From contig JAQXDZ010000050.1 of assembly GCA_029251085.1 (NCBI GenBank), positions 62,001 to 126,000 on the forward strand: a DNA stretch of 64,000 bases, written 5' to 3'. The notes under the pieces were generated by a model, which saw only the letters and a list, made by a program, of their open reading frames with translations, did not search any database and was not told where the DNA came from. How positions within the stretch are numbered: position 1 is the stretch's first letter; the number at the start of each line of letters is the position of its first letter. This stretch comes from Mariniblastus sp. GTDB lineage: Bacteria > Planctomycetota > Planctomycetia > Pirellulales > Pirellulaceae. A program made the translations under genes and the position numbers. Below are positions 56,890-64,000 of the stretch, piece by piece.

Positions 56890-57723
56890 ATGGGTGAATT
56901 GATCCAAGCCGTTATTCTCGGTGTAGTTCAGGGGCTTACCGAGTTTTTGCCGGTCAGTAGCAGCGGCCACTTGGAGATTGCGAAGTATTTACTTGGTGAT
57001 CAAAGTGTGGGTGAAGCCAGCATGCTGATGACCGTCGTTCTCCATTTTGCGACAGCGCTTAGTACGGTCGTGGTTTTTCGATTGGAAGTTCTGAACCTAC
57101 TCAAAGGGTTGCTGCGATTTCCTCAGGGGAACTGGAGGGAGAATGAAGAATTACAATTCTGTTTTAAGATTCTTCTATCGATGGTTCCCGCGGCGATCGT
57201 TGGAGTTTTACTCGAAGAACAGATCGAGACTTTATTTAGCAGTCAACTGCTTCTCGTGGGGCTGATGTTACTCTTAACGGGTGCGCTTTTAATGTTGGCG
57301 GATCGTGCCAAGGAAACGCAGAAATCAGTTGGAGTCCGTGACGCCATTTTGATTGGGATCGCACAGGCAGTTGCGATCTTACCCGGTATTTCTCGCTCGG
57401 GAGCTACAATATCGACTTCCGTATTATTGGGTGTCGATCGCGAGAAAGCCGCAAGGTTTTCTTTTTTGATGGTGGTTCCGTTGATCTTTGGCAAAATAGC
57501 AAAGGATTTAATCGATGCGGTGCGAGCAGGCGAACCACTTACCTCCGTAGGATTTGAGTGGCAACTCGTGGTAGGGTTTTTATGTGCCTTTCTGACCGGA
57601 CTGATCGCATGCGTCTGGATGATCAAGTTAGTTAAGTCTAGCAAGCTTTCCTATTTTTCCTATTATTGTTTCGCGGTTGCGATTTTGGTGCTCATCGAAT
57701 CCAACTTTCATTTCCTGCGTTGA
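56890..57723 (+). CDS. uppP: Undecaprenyl-diphosphatase UppP (BacA)
   Basis: UppP removes a phosphate from undecaprenyl diphosphate at the cytoplasmic membrane, recycling the carrier for cell-wall and surface polysaccharide assembly. The 277 residues are normal. Motif I is FLPVSSSGHLEIAKYLLG (about 18-36) with the catalytic Glu region QGLTEF just before. Motif II is LPGISRSGATIS (about 160). Eight hydrophobic helices span the protein. The ATG has no clear SD. Confidence 0.95.
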   Translation: MGELIQAVILGVVQGLTEFLPVSSSGHLEIAKYLLGDQSVGEASMLMTVVLHFATALSTVVVFRLEVLNLLKGLLRFPQGNWRENEELQFCFKILLSMVPAAIVGVLLEEQIETLFSSQLLLVGLMLLLTGALLMLADRAKETQKSVGVRDAILIGIAQAVAILPGISRSGATISTSVLLGVDREKAARFSFLMVVPLIFGKIAKDLIDAVRAGEPLTSVGFEWQLVVGFLCAFLTGLIACVWMIKLVKSSKLSYFSYYCFAVAILVLIESNFHFLR

Positions 57724-57963
57724 GACTGGTGAAGCTGCAATTCTGGAGTTGATACCAGTTCAGTACTTAACCAAATCACGGCTAAACGTTATCGCTCAAC
57801 GCATACTAGCGGGACTGAACGTTTGGGGTATGACGATTGCGAACACGGAATTTTGGAGTGGCCAGCAACAAACTGATAGCACTCCTAATGGGTTGGAGTA
57901 GCCAACTGCTCGATATAGCCGCATTCACGTTGACCGCTCATCGCTGATTTCCTACTGTCCGGC

Positions 57964-59400
57964 ATGTACCGATTTCTACTGACAGCAATCATATTTATCT
58001 TGACCGCCGGAGCGAGCACGGGTGCCGTAAGTGCTCAGTCGCCAGTTGGCGGAACGGTAGAGCAATGGTTAGTGCTCAGTAATGGCGAGATTCTTCGCGG
58101 GCAGATAAGTCGTGGTGAAGAGCAGGTAATTGTTGTCACTAGCCAAGGAAGTCGTTTAGTGATTCCTACCGAACGCACCGAATTTGTGTGCGATTCACTA
58201 AAAGAAGCTTACTGGGGAAAAGCGGCACGGATCCGAGCGAGCGATCTCATCGGTCAAAAGAAGTTGTTCCATTGGTGTCTTAAAAATCAATTATTTGATT
58301 TGGCTCAAAACCAAATTGATTTGTTGCTGCAGTCGAAGTTGAAAGCCGTCGAACTTGAATATCTCGACCGCCAGCTCAATGTTGCTTTGTCACAACGGCA
58401 AAGTAGTCAAAAGCAAGAAATGCTTATGTTGCAACAGAATCGGACTGAGTTGGCTTCGAAAGGCGAATCGAACTTGGCTCCGCAGGATAGGAATAACGTT
58501 ATCCCAATCGTTGATTCAAATCCTCCTGCACTGAAGCGGTACGTTTTCCGTCCGTTGCCGATGTTGGATGAATCCATCGGCACGCCAGTTTGGTCCGAGG
58601 ATGCGGTTGCCAAATTGAGTGAGTTAAAATTAAGCGAGTTGGTTGGGAATTCGGATGCAGTCGGTGACTTGGTCAAGCAAGTCGGATTTGAGGAAGATGT
58701 TGAAATTGAATCAGTACTTTTAAACCGTCGGCCGATGGCTTTGTCCAATGGAATCGAGCAACCGGTTCCTACCGAGTCAGACGACCGTCTTATGGTGCCA
58801 GTTGCTGAATTGGACAAGGAAACTCGATCCATGCCGGAGGGGAGTTTAGGGCTGTATCGAAGAAGGATAGAAGGCTTATTGGTAACCGGATGTAGCGCTG
58901 CGAAATGCCATGACTCCGATTCACGCGTTATGCCTTTGATGCATCTTGGTCGGACAGTGCCCATTCCAAGGCGGCAAAGTCAGAGAAACCTCCACAATAT
59001 TTTGAAATATGTCGACCGTGAAAACTCGTTCGACAGCGAGTTGTTTCGTGCTGCAACGCAAATTCATGCGGGCCAAAGCGAACCATTTGTCGCTAAAGAT
59101 TCTGCGCAGTACAAGAATTTGAGTCAGTGGTTAATCATGCTTAATCGTGATCCGCGTCAAGCAAGTCTTGAGTTCGCTAGGTTAAATGTTGAGTCGTTGA
59201 GTCCTGTTGCTTCTGATCAGAGTGTTCCACAGGTCGAGCCTGTAAAACCGGAGCCGCTCAGTTTATTGCCGGCTCCGAAGGCGATGCCTAACTCGGAAGA
59301 GACAGTTGTTGAAATTCCGGAATTGGATCGTTTATCGCCTGAATTCACTCCTCAAGATCCATTTGATCCCGAAATATTTAATCGGAACCACGGCAAGTGA
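57964..59400 (+). CDS. Secreted planctomycete protein with CX4CH motif
   Basis: A 478-residue protein with a signal peptide (LLTAIIFILTAGASTGAVSA). A small beta domain near 33-70 (EQWLVLSNGEILRGQISRGE) resembles SMc-like/outer-surface folds; a long Gln-rich linker follows; near 305 the sequence CSAAKCHDSDS has the pattern C-X4-C-H. Planctomycete cytochrome domains often use GCNxGxCHG-style C-X4-CH motifs for haem, so haem binding is likely here although the CX2CH of ordinary c-type cytochromes is absent. The C-terminus is Pro/Glu-rich. Gene partners are unclear; the sulfatase follows, but with 194 bp between. Confidence 0.65.
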   Translation: MYRFLLTAIIFILTAGASTGAVSAQSPVGGTVEQWLVLSNGEILRGQISRGEEQVIVVTSQGSRLVIPTERTEFVCDSLKEAYWGKAARIRASDLIGQKKLFHWCLKNQLFDLAQNQIDLLLQSKLKAVELEYLDRQLNVALSQRQSSQKQEMLMLQQNRTELASKGESNLAPQDRNNVIPIVDSNPPALKRYVFRPLPMLDESIGTPVWSEDAVAKLSELKLSELVGNSDAVGDLVKQVGFEEDVEIESVLLNRRPMALSNGIEQPVPTESDDRLMVPVAELDKETRSMPEGSLGLYRRRIEGLLVTGCSAAKCHDSDSRVMPLMHLGRTVPIPRRQSQRNLHNILKYVDRENSFDSELFRAATQIHAGQSEPFVAKDSAQYKNLSQWLIMLNRDPRQASLEFARLNVESLSPVASDQSVPQVEPVKPEPLSLLPAPKAMPNSEETVVEIPELDRLSPEFTPQDPFDPEIFNRNHGK

Positions 59401-59594
59401 AAAATCGAGTATGGTAACCCGCGGTCGTTTCATTGAGCTGGATTAAATCGGGATGTTTATGCCTTGATATTCGTCCCAGACCAGCTAACGAATTTTCTGC
59501 GTCGGAAAACTTTCTGTTTTACTTGAATGCTAAGGATGGGGTATCATTGGAACCCTCTTTAGTAAGCAAGTGTTTTTCCAACAGTAAGTTATCG

Positions 59595-61076
59595 ATGAAA
59601 ATAAAAGTCATGATTCCGTTGTTGCTGATCTTTCTGTTTAGCAATTTCTGTTCGGTCGAATTGAAGGCTGCGGCCAATGACCAGCGAAGTTCAAGTCCGA
59701 ACATCGTCGTTATTTTCATCGACGATCTTGGATATGCGGATATTGGCCCCTTTGGTGCCGACGGCTACACCACTCCTAATTTGGACCAGATGGCCAAGCA
59801 AGGTCGGCGATTCACCGACTTTGTCGCCTCGACGGCGGTCTGCTCGGCTTCCAGGATTGCGTTACTGACAGGTTGCAATCATCGGCGGGTTGGGATTTCG
59901 GGGGCGCTGGGACCGACGTCGAAGTTTGGAATCAATTCTGAGGAAATGACGCTCGCCGAATTATGTAAGCAAAAAGGGTACGCGACTGCGTGTTTCGGGA
60001 AGTGGCACCTTGGTGTCCAACAGCAATTTTTACCGCTACAGCATGGGTTTGATCAGTATTATGGTTTGCCGTATTCCAACGACATGTGGCCCTATCATCC
60101 GAATTTTGTCGACCTCCCTGCTGACTCACCAAAACTAAAAAACAATTACCCACCTCTGCCACTGTTTGATGGGAATAAGGTGGTCGATGCGGAGGTTGAC
60201 CCGGATGATCAAACTCGATTGACGACCGCCTATACTGAAAGAGCCGTGGAATTTATCGAGAAAAACCGCGAGCGTCCATTTCTACTCTATCTCCCGCATT
60301 CAATGGTTCACGTCCCTTTATACGTTTCTGAAAAGTTCGCAGGCAAGAGTGGAGCAGGCTTGTTTGGGGATGTCATGATGGAAGTGGATTGGTCGGTGGG
60401 CCAAATTAATGCAGTTCTAAAAAAATACGGACTTGCAGAAAATACGCTTGTGATTTTCACCTCTGATAATGGGCCATGGTTAAGTTACGGAAAACGAGCT
60501 GGTTCAGCGGCACCCTTAAGAGAAGGGAAAGGGACAATGTTTGAAGGAGGTTATCGCGTACCGACACTCATGAAATGGCCTGGAAAGATTCCAGCTGACA
60601 CAACCTGTGTTGAATTAGCGTCGACGATTGATATTTTTCCAACGGTAGCGAAACTGATTGGTGGACAGCTTCCCGATCACCGAATTGATGGACACGACAT
60701 CCGGCCTTTAATGTTCGGCGACGCCGACGCAGGTTCGCCGCACACTCATTTCCCCTGCTATTATAAGGGTGGTGAGTTGCAGGCTATTCGGGATGCTCAG
60801 TTCAAGCTTGTTTTTCCCCACAAGTATCGCTCGCTCAATGGTCGCAATGGCAAGGATGATGGCAAGCCGATTAAGTACGATCAAAATCTGGCGAAGTTTG
60901 CCCTCTACGACCTGCGAGCAGACGTGGGGGAGACAACCAACGTTGCGGAGCAGCATCCAGAAGTCGTAGCCAAGCTGGTCAGGTATGCCGATGAGGTCCG
61001 CAAAGACCTAGGTGATCGGTTAACCAAAACGACGGGAGCGGGAGTCCGACCCGCCGGACGGGTGTCTGCTAAATAA
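59595..61076 (+). CDS. Type I sulfatase, secreted
   Basis: About 493 residues from ATG 59595 (signal [21 protein letters not shown]); the frame begins 54 codons earlier, but that part is not signal-like. It is a formylglycine-dependent sulfatase: the CXAXR motif is CSASR in [16 protein letters not shown], metal-site Asp pair in [10 protein letters not shown], and the later KWHLG and FTSDNGPW motifs are all present. It hydrolyses sulfate esters, probably from algal polysaccharides, outside the cytosol. Planctomycetes carry many of these; the substrate is not readable. It overlaps the convergent acyl-CoA dehydrogenase gene by eight bases at the stops. Confidence 0.9.
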   Translation: MKIKVMIPLLLIFLFSNFCSVELKAAANDQRSSSPNIVVIFIDDLGYADIGPFGADGYTTPNLDQMAKQGRRFTDFVASTAVCSASRIALLTGCNHRRVGISGALGPTSKFGINSEEMTLAELCKQKGYATACFGKWHLGVQQQFLPLQHGFDQYYGLPYSNDMWPYHPNFVDLPADSPKLKNNYPPLPLFDGNKVVDAEVDPDDQTRLTTAYTERAVEFIEKNRERPFLLYLPHSMVHVPLYVSEKFAGKSGAGLFGDVMMEVDWSVGQINAVLKKYGLAENTLVIFTSDNGPWLSYGKRAGSAAPLREGKGTMFEGGYRVPTLMKWPGKIPADTTCVELASTIDIFPTVAKLIGGQLPDHRIDGHDIRPLMFGDADAGSPHTHFPCYYKGGELQAIRDAQFKLVFPHKYRSLNGRNGKDDGKPIKYDQNLAKFALYDLRADVGETTNVAEQHPEVVAKLVRYADEVRKDLGDRLTKTTGAGVRPAGRVSAK

Positions 61077-63156
61077 AGCGGTCAATGAATCTCGGATCGA
61101 GAGGAATGTCAGCGACTTCAATATCTGCAATCAGGTCTTGATGAAGTTTCGAATTTTTATCCATCATCAATTGCCCAATCTCAGCCCAAGCTCTTTGAAG
61201 TTCGACCGAAGATTCTTGTCCCTTGAGTCGTAACGAGGCTTCAAGGTCCAGGGCATTAGCGATCTTTAGATACTCCGCGTTGGGCTCTTCCATGGAGAGG
61301 GCGAAACAAAGTGACGCGAGATTATGGCACAGTTGGTCAAATACGCCCCCCTCGTCTCCGAGGAGAAACGACTGATCCATAAATGACTTTTGGTATTTGG
61401 CAATGATCAAAAGAATCCGTCGCCCAAGGACACGATTTCTTTTCAAAGCTCGTTCGGCATACTTTCTCTTAAGCATGAACAGGTTGCTCACGCCACTTAA
61501 ATTCCCCGGGGAGGGCATGAATGAGCCGAGGACAGTTTTTGCGACAAACCAGCCAAACTTCGCCTTCTCCCCTAATCCAAATTTTCCATTGACTTCGGCA
61601 ATGCCAATCGGCACTAGATATTGACTTCGGATGTTTCGGGTCATCGCATTGGGGGCACCAACGTCGGAGAGGACAGGGTTTGGCCCCTCGTAGACTGTAG
61701 CGATGGTGAATTCGTGCATGTTTTCACCGATGTAGTTTTCGATCGGATTTTCAGGCATTCCCTGATCTGAGTTTTGGGCGTCGGTTCGAGTGTACTTCCG
61801 TCGCTCATCGGTGTGGACGGATCGCCCGCCTTGAATTTGATAACAATTGATTGCCGTCTCGAGCAGTGTCTTGGTGGCGTATACCTTGGCAATCATCCCC
61901 TGAGTTTCGTCGCGGACGCCGTTCGCTGCTAAGCGAAAGCACAGGTCACCAAGGACTCGTGCGGCAAGCCCGTGGGTTGTCGCTCTACCAATCCAAGTTT
62001 GAATTCGAGGTGCGCTTCCAATCGGCTTGCCAAAGGTACTGCGGAAAGAAGTCCAACCGCCGGCATTGGGTTCGCCAAGTTTGAAATCATCTTTCGTCGA
62101 TTCGCTGTTCTCGGGATTGGTTTCCGGATCGTTAATCAGATGGGCGAGCAACTTAAAAGTCTTCGCTGCACTGTTGACTCCGATACCGCCGCGGCCTTTA
62201 GCGAGTGAACTGAACGCTTGAGCGAGACCTTTTCCGGGAGGGCCAAGAAGGCAGTTTTTGGGAATCGGGCAATCCATTAACCGGAAGCGGGCATTCCAAA
62301 GATAGTCGAAAGCAGTGAGGTCATTCCGTTTCATGCGGAAATTAGCATTATCGCTCGATGGCACCTCGAAGATGATCATTCCGGAATCACGTCCGGGTTG
62401 GGTGTCGTGCCCTTCCAGTTTCACGACTAGTACGCATACGCCACCGTATATCACATTCGTGATGGGCCATTTTACACCGTTGACGATATATTTATCTCCG
62501 TCGAGGCGAGCGGTCATCGACAGTTTACTAGGATCTGCGCCGACGCCTGGTTCAGTGAGCGCGAACGAACCAAGCAACTCACCTCTTGCCATTTTTGGCA
62601 GGAAGTACTCCTTCTGCTCGGGTGTTCCAAAATCGAGGATAGGAGTCACCGGACCGAGGAAGTTGTGAACTTCGAACATGACGGCGAGGTCAGGGTGAAC
62701 GAATGTCAACGCGCGAAGGAGTGGTCCGAGATCGCCCAGTTTTGCTCCACTGCCATTATACTCCTCGGGAATGGCGAGGCCGAAGAACCCCCGTTCGGCG
62801 AGTCCAGTGAGAATGTCCTCACGGAACAACATTTTTTGGTTATCGAAAAGCGTGTTTTCCTTCTTTCGCTTGAGAAGGAATTCAAGCGAAACGCCCATCA
62901 CTTCCGCGACCTTTTTCGAAGGAGCAAAAGTACCCGCTTCAAACTCGTGAGCTTTTCCAGTCCCAAATAGCGAGGCGATGGTAGGGGCTTCGCCTGAAAA
63001 TTGATTCTCCGCTGTTTGGTCGGCGTCATCGAGCGTAGAAAGCGCCGCAACTTCGTCAGATGACTTACCTGCCTGCTGGAGAATCAACGCCATCGCGTCT
63101 TCTCCAGTGGATGGGTTTTGGCTTTCGCTAGGTTGGTTTTCGATTTCTTTCAACAT
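61069..63156 (-). CDS. Acyl-CoA dehydrogenase, large form
   Basis: A 695-residue FAD-dependent acyl-CoA dehydrogenase. The catalytic core motifs are [17 protein letters not shown] (about 193-209), [22 protein letters not shown] and, near the C-terminus, [15 protein letters not shown] where the Glu of the YEG segment corresponds to the catalytic base. The extra N-terminal ~90 residues and the long C-terminal region make it longer than the 380-residue classic enzyme and similar to large FadE/ACAD-type proteins. The acyl chain preference is unknown. The electron-transfer flavoprotein genes are not in the window. Confidence 0.9.
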   Translation of the reverse strand: MLKEIENQPSESQNPSTGEDAMALILQQAGKSSDEVAALSTLDDADQTAENQFSGEAPTIASLFGTGKAHEFEAGTFAPSKKVAEVMGVSLEFLLKRKKENTLFDNQKMLFREDILTGLAERGFFGLAIPEEYNGSGAKLGDLGPLLRALTFVHPDLAVMFEVHNFLGPVTPILDFGTPEQKEYFLPKMARGELLGSFALTEPGVGADPSKLSMTARLDGDKYIVNGVKWPITNVIYGGVCVLVVKLEGHDTQPGRDSGMIIFEVPSSDNANFRMKRNDLTAFDYLWNARFRLMDCPIPKNCLLGPPGKGLAQAFSSLAKGRGGIGVNSAAKTFKLLAHLINDPETNPENSESTKDDFKLGEPNAGGWTSFRSTFGKPIGSAPRIQTWIGRATTHGLAARVLGDLCFRLAANGVRDETQGMIAKVYATKTLLETAINCYQIQGGRSVHTDERRKYTRTDAQNSDQGMPENPIENYIGENMHEFTIATVYEGPNPVLSDVGAPNAMTRNIRSQYLVPIGIAEVNGKFGLGEKAKFGWFVAKTVLGSFMPSPGNLSGVSNLFMLKRKYAERALKRNRVLGRRILLIIAKYQKSFMDQSFLLGDEGGVFDQLCHNLASLCFALSMEEPNAEYLKIANALDLEASLRLKGQESSVELQRAWAEIGQLMMDKNSKLHQDLIADIEVADIPLDPRFIDRFI

Positions 63157-63524
63157 GGCTTTTGAACAACTTTAAAGTGAGGAAAAGAAAAAAGAAACAC
63201 GTACAAATTCGAACAAAGAATTGGAAACGCGGGCGTCGGTTCACCGCGGCACTAGGTTAACCGAATACGTAAATACCTTATAACTTGCGGTGATCGACGG
63301 TCCAAGTGCTTAAAGGTGAATCCCGACGAATCGAGCGTTTTCGGATTCTATCGTCCATATGCTGAACTAATAATCTATCGAAGACGCCTTGGATGCAATC
63401 GGCAAGGGGAAGGTTGCTTGCCGAGATTTTTATTCTTAAGTGTCTCGAAACCACCGGCCATAAAAAAAACCGCAACCAAAAGGTTGCGGTTCTCGCTTAG
63501 TCGTGATTTGAATTACTAATTCAA
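63157..63524. other. Short intergenic region with a terminator
   Basis: 368 bp between two minus-strand genes, holding the intrinsic terminator at 63462-63491 for the small gene at 63525-63701. Otherwise nothing was recognised. Confidence 0.45.
63462..63491 (-). terminator. Intrinsic terminator after the DUF6800-like gene
   Basis: Stem AACCGCAACC / GGTTGCGGTT with an AAAA loop (63468-63477, 63482-63491). On the minus strand it is followed by an eight-base T-run (the A-run at 63462-63469). It lies 33 bp after the stop codon of the 58-residue gene. Confidence 0.85.
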
Positions 63525-63701
63525 TTACTTGAGACCCATGGTCTTGAGTAGCCCTTCAGCGCCGGGAGTCAGTTGGCGGATCTTTGCGGCGAGCACTTCT
63601 TTCTCAGATGAAGAAGCTTTTTCTGCCCGCTTACGGAGCAAGCCCATTTTCTTTTTTCGTTTGCGCCGTCGACGTAGTTCTCGTTCTCTTTCACTTCCCA
63701 T
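63525..63701 (-). CDS. DUF6800-like small basic protein
   Basis: 58 residues, below the length cut of simple ORF lists but well supported. The sequence starts MGSERERELRRRRKRKKKMG and ends LTPGAEGLLKTMGLK, a very basic N-terminal half followed by a short conserved helix. I recognise this pattern from the planctomycete DUF6800 family. It has its own terminator immediately downstream. The basic head suggests RNA or ribosome contact, but this is inference. Confidence 0.75.
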   Translation of the reverse strand: MGSERERELRRRRKRKKKMGLLRKRAEKASSSEKEVLAAKIRQLTPGAEGLLKTMGLK

Positions 63702-63976
63702 GGGACTTCCTGAATGCTTATGCGGTTTAAGTTTATGGATGTTCGTTGTTGAAAATATCGCCTCTGCGTTGCCTACACGATACTTGAAAACCGAATTTCT
63801 TTCAACGGCTTTGCTGGGTTGCCTTTCGCTTAGGTAAGCTTAGATAACGATTTTGCGGTGTGATTGGCTCGAAATAGGAAAAAGCCCCGCGAACATACGC
63901 GGGGCTTAGGAGTAAAGTCTCGATAAACACGAGCTTTGGCCAATTTCAAAGTGAACTGGAATTAGGTTGTTTTTTA
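63702..63976. other. Intergenic region with a second terminator
   Basis: 275 bp upstream of the small gene, containing the hairpin AAGCCCCGCG / CGCGGGGCTT (63882-63891, 63898-63907) with a T-run on the minus strand. This is the terminator of the gene entering from the right edge. Confidence 0.5.
63880..63907 (-). terminator. Intrinsic terminator of the right-edge gene
   Basis: A 10-bp GC-rich stem (63882-63891 with 63898-63907, loop AACATA), followed on the minus strand by a TTTTT stretch. It lies about 70 bp after the stop codon read at 63977-63979. Confidence 0.75.
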
Positions 63977-64000
63977 CTACACGCCGGGTTTTCCGGGGGC
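63977..64000 (-). CDS. Last codons of an unidentified gene (partial)
   Basis: The minus-strand frame at the right edge reads Ala-Pro-Gly-Lys-Pro-Gly-Val then stop TAG. A good intrinsic terminator on the same strand just downstream supports a gene ending here. The visible seven residues are too few to name it. Confidence 0.3.
   Translation of the reverse strand, partial: APGKPGV

Overview
The window looks like a chromosomal segment of a planctomycete, most likely a Pirellulaceae-type marine bacterium. The evidence is a set of families largely confined to that phylum: a DUF1549/DUF1553 protein next to a DUF1501 protein, a DUF1598-like protein, a DUF6677-like membrane protein, a DUF6800-like 58-residue protein, a CX4CH (planctomycete cytochrome-style) secreted protein, a type I sulfatase, two secreted or cytosolic sugar-isomerase-like TIM barrels and an orphan MfnB-like enzyme. 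Base composition looks even throughout. I see no integrase, transposase, phage module, CRISPR array or rRNA. The single RNA gene I can support is one tRNA with a CAT anticodon.

Layout. 0.5-3.6 kb: DUF1549/1553 plus DUF1501 pair, ending at a bidirectional terminator. 3.7-7.9 kb (minus): a giant secreted VWA protein with Gly-rich repeats. 8.8-10 kb: an unrecognised secreted protein. 10.4-15 kb: ispD, a DUF1598-like secreted protein, two membrane proteins, rsmE. 15.1-20.5 kb: a CinA-like protein with an eroded C-terminal domain, a fucose-isomerase-like protein, glmS, the tRNA. 20.6-23.7 kb: sulfotransferase, ychF, YihY-type membrane protein. 23.8-30 kb: a divergent histidine-utilisation locus, hutI-hutF on minus and hutU-hutH on plus, with a candidate operator between them. 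30-35 kb: PH-domain membrane protein, PHA-granule-type protein, small conserved protein, MfnB-like enzyme, RNase D, sugar-isomerase-like TIM barrel. 35-42.4 kb: secreted protein, isochorismatase-like hydrolase, hslVU, BaiN/HI0933 flavoprotein, ribbon-helix-helix protein with a Pro-rich tail, Tat-exported TIM barrel. 42.7-50.8 kb: aroA, ArnT-like glycosyltransferase, pdxH, fumC, TPR protein, map. 50.8-57.7 kb: two hypotheticals, a PSP1-domain protein, a beta-propeller protein, leuD/leuC, uppP. 57.9-64 kb: CX4CH secreted protein, sulfatase, large acyl-CoA dehydrogenase, DUF6800-like protein, and the last codons of a further minus-strand gene.

How the genes work together. The clearest pathway is histidine catabolism: HutH (histidine to urocanate), HutU (urocanate to imidazolonepropionate), HutI (to formiminoglutamate), HutF (to formylglutamate plus ammonia). 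The final deformylase (HutG) is not in the window. leuCD supply one isomerase step of leucine synthesis, hslVU form one protease, and most other genes are single housekeeping genes scattered between convergent and divergent neighbours, as is usual in planctomycetes.

I did not find a multi-gene cluster that I would call a new defence or biosynthetic system. The points most worth a second look are the 1.4-kilo-residue VWA/Gly-rich protein with two alternative SD-start pairs, the orphan MfnB homologue, the hut operator candidate, the CinA homologue lacking its amidohydrolase active site, RNase D with Glu in place of a catalytic Asp, and a perfect 19-bp palindrome at 8249-8267. All family assignments come from reading motifs by eye; no database search was run.
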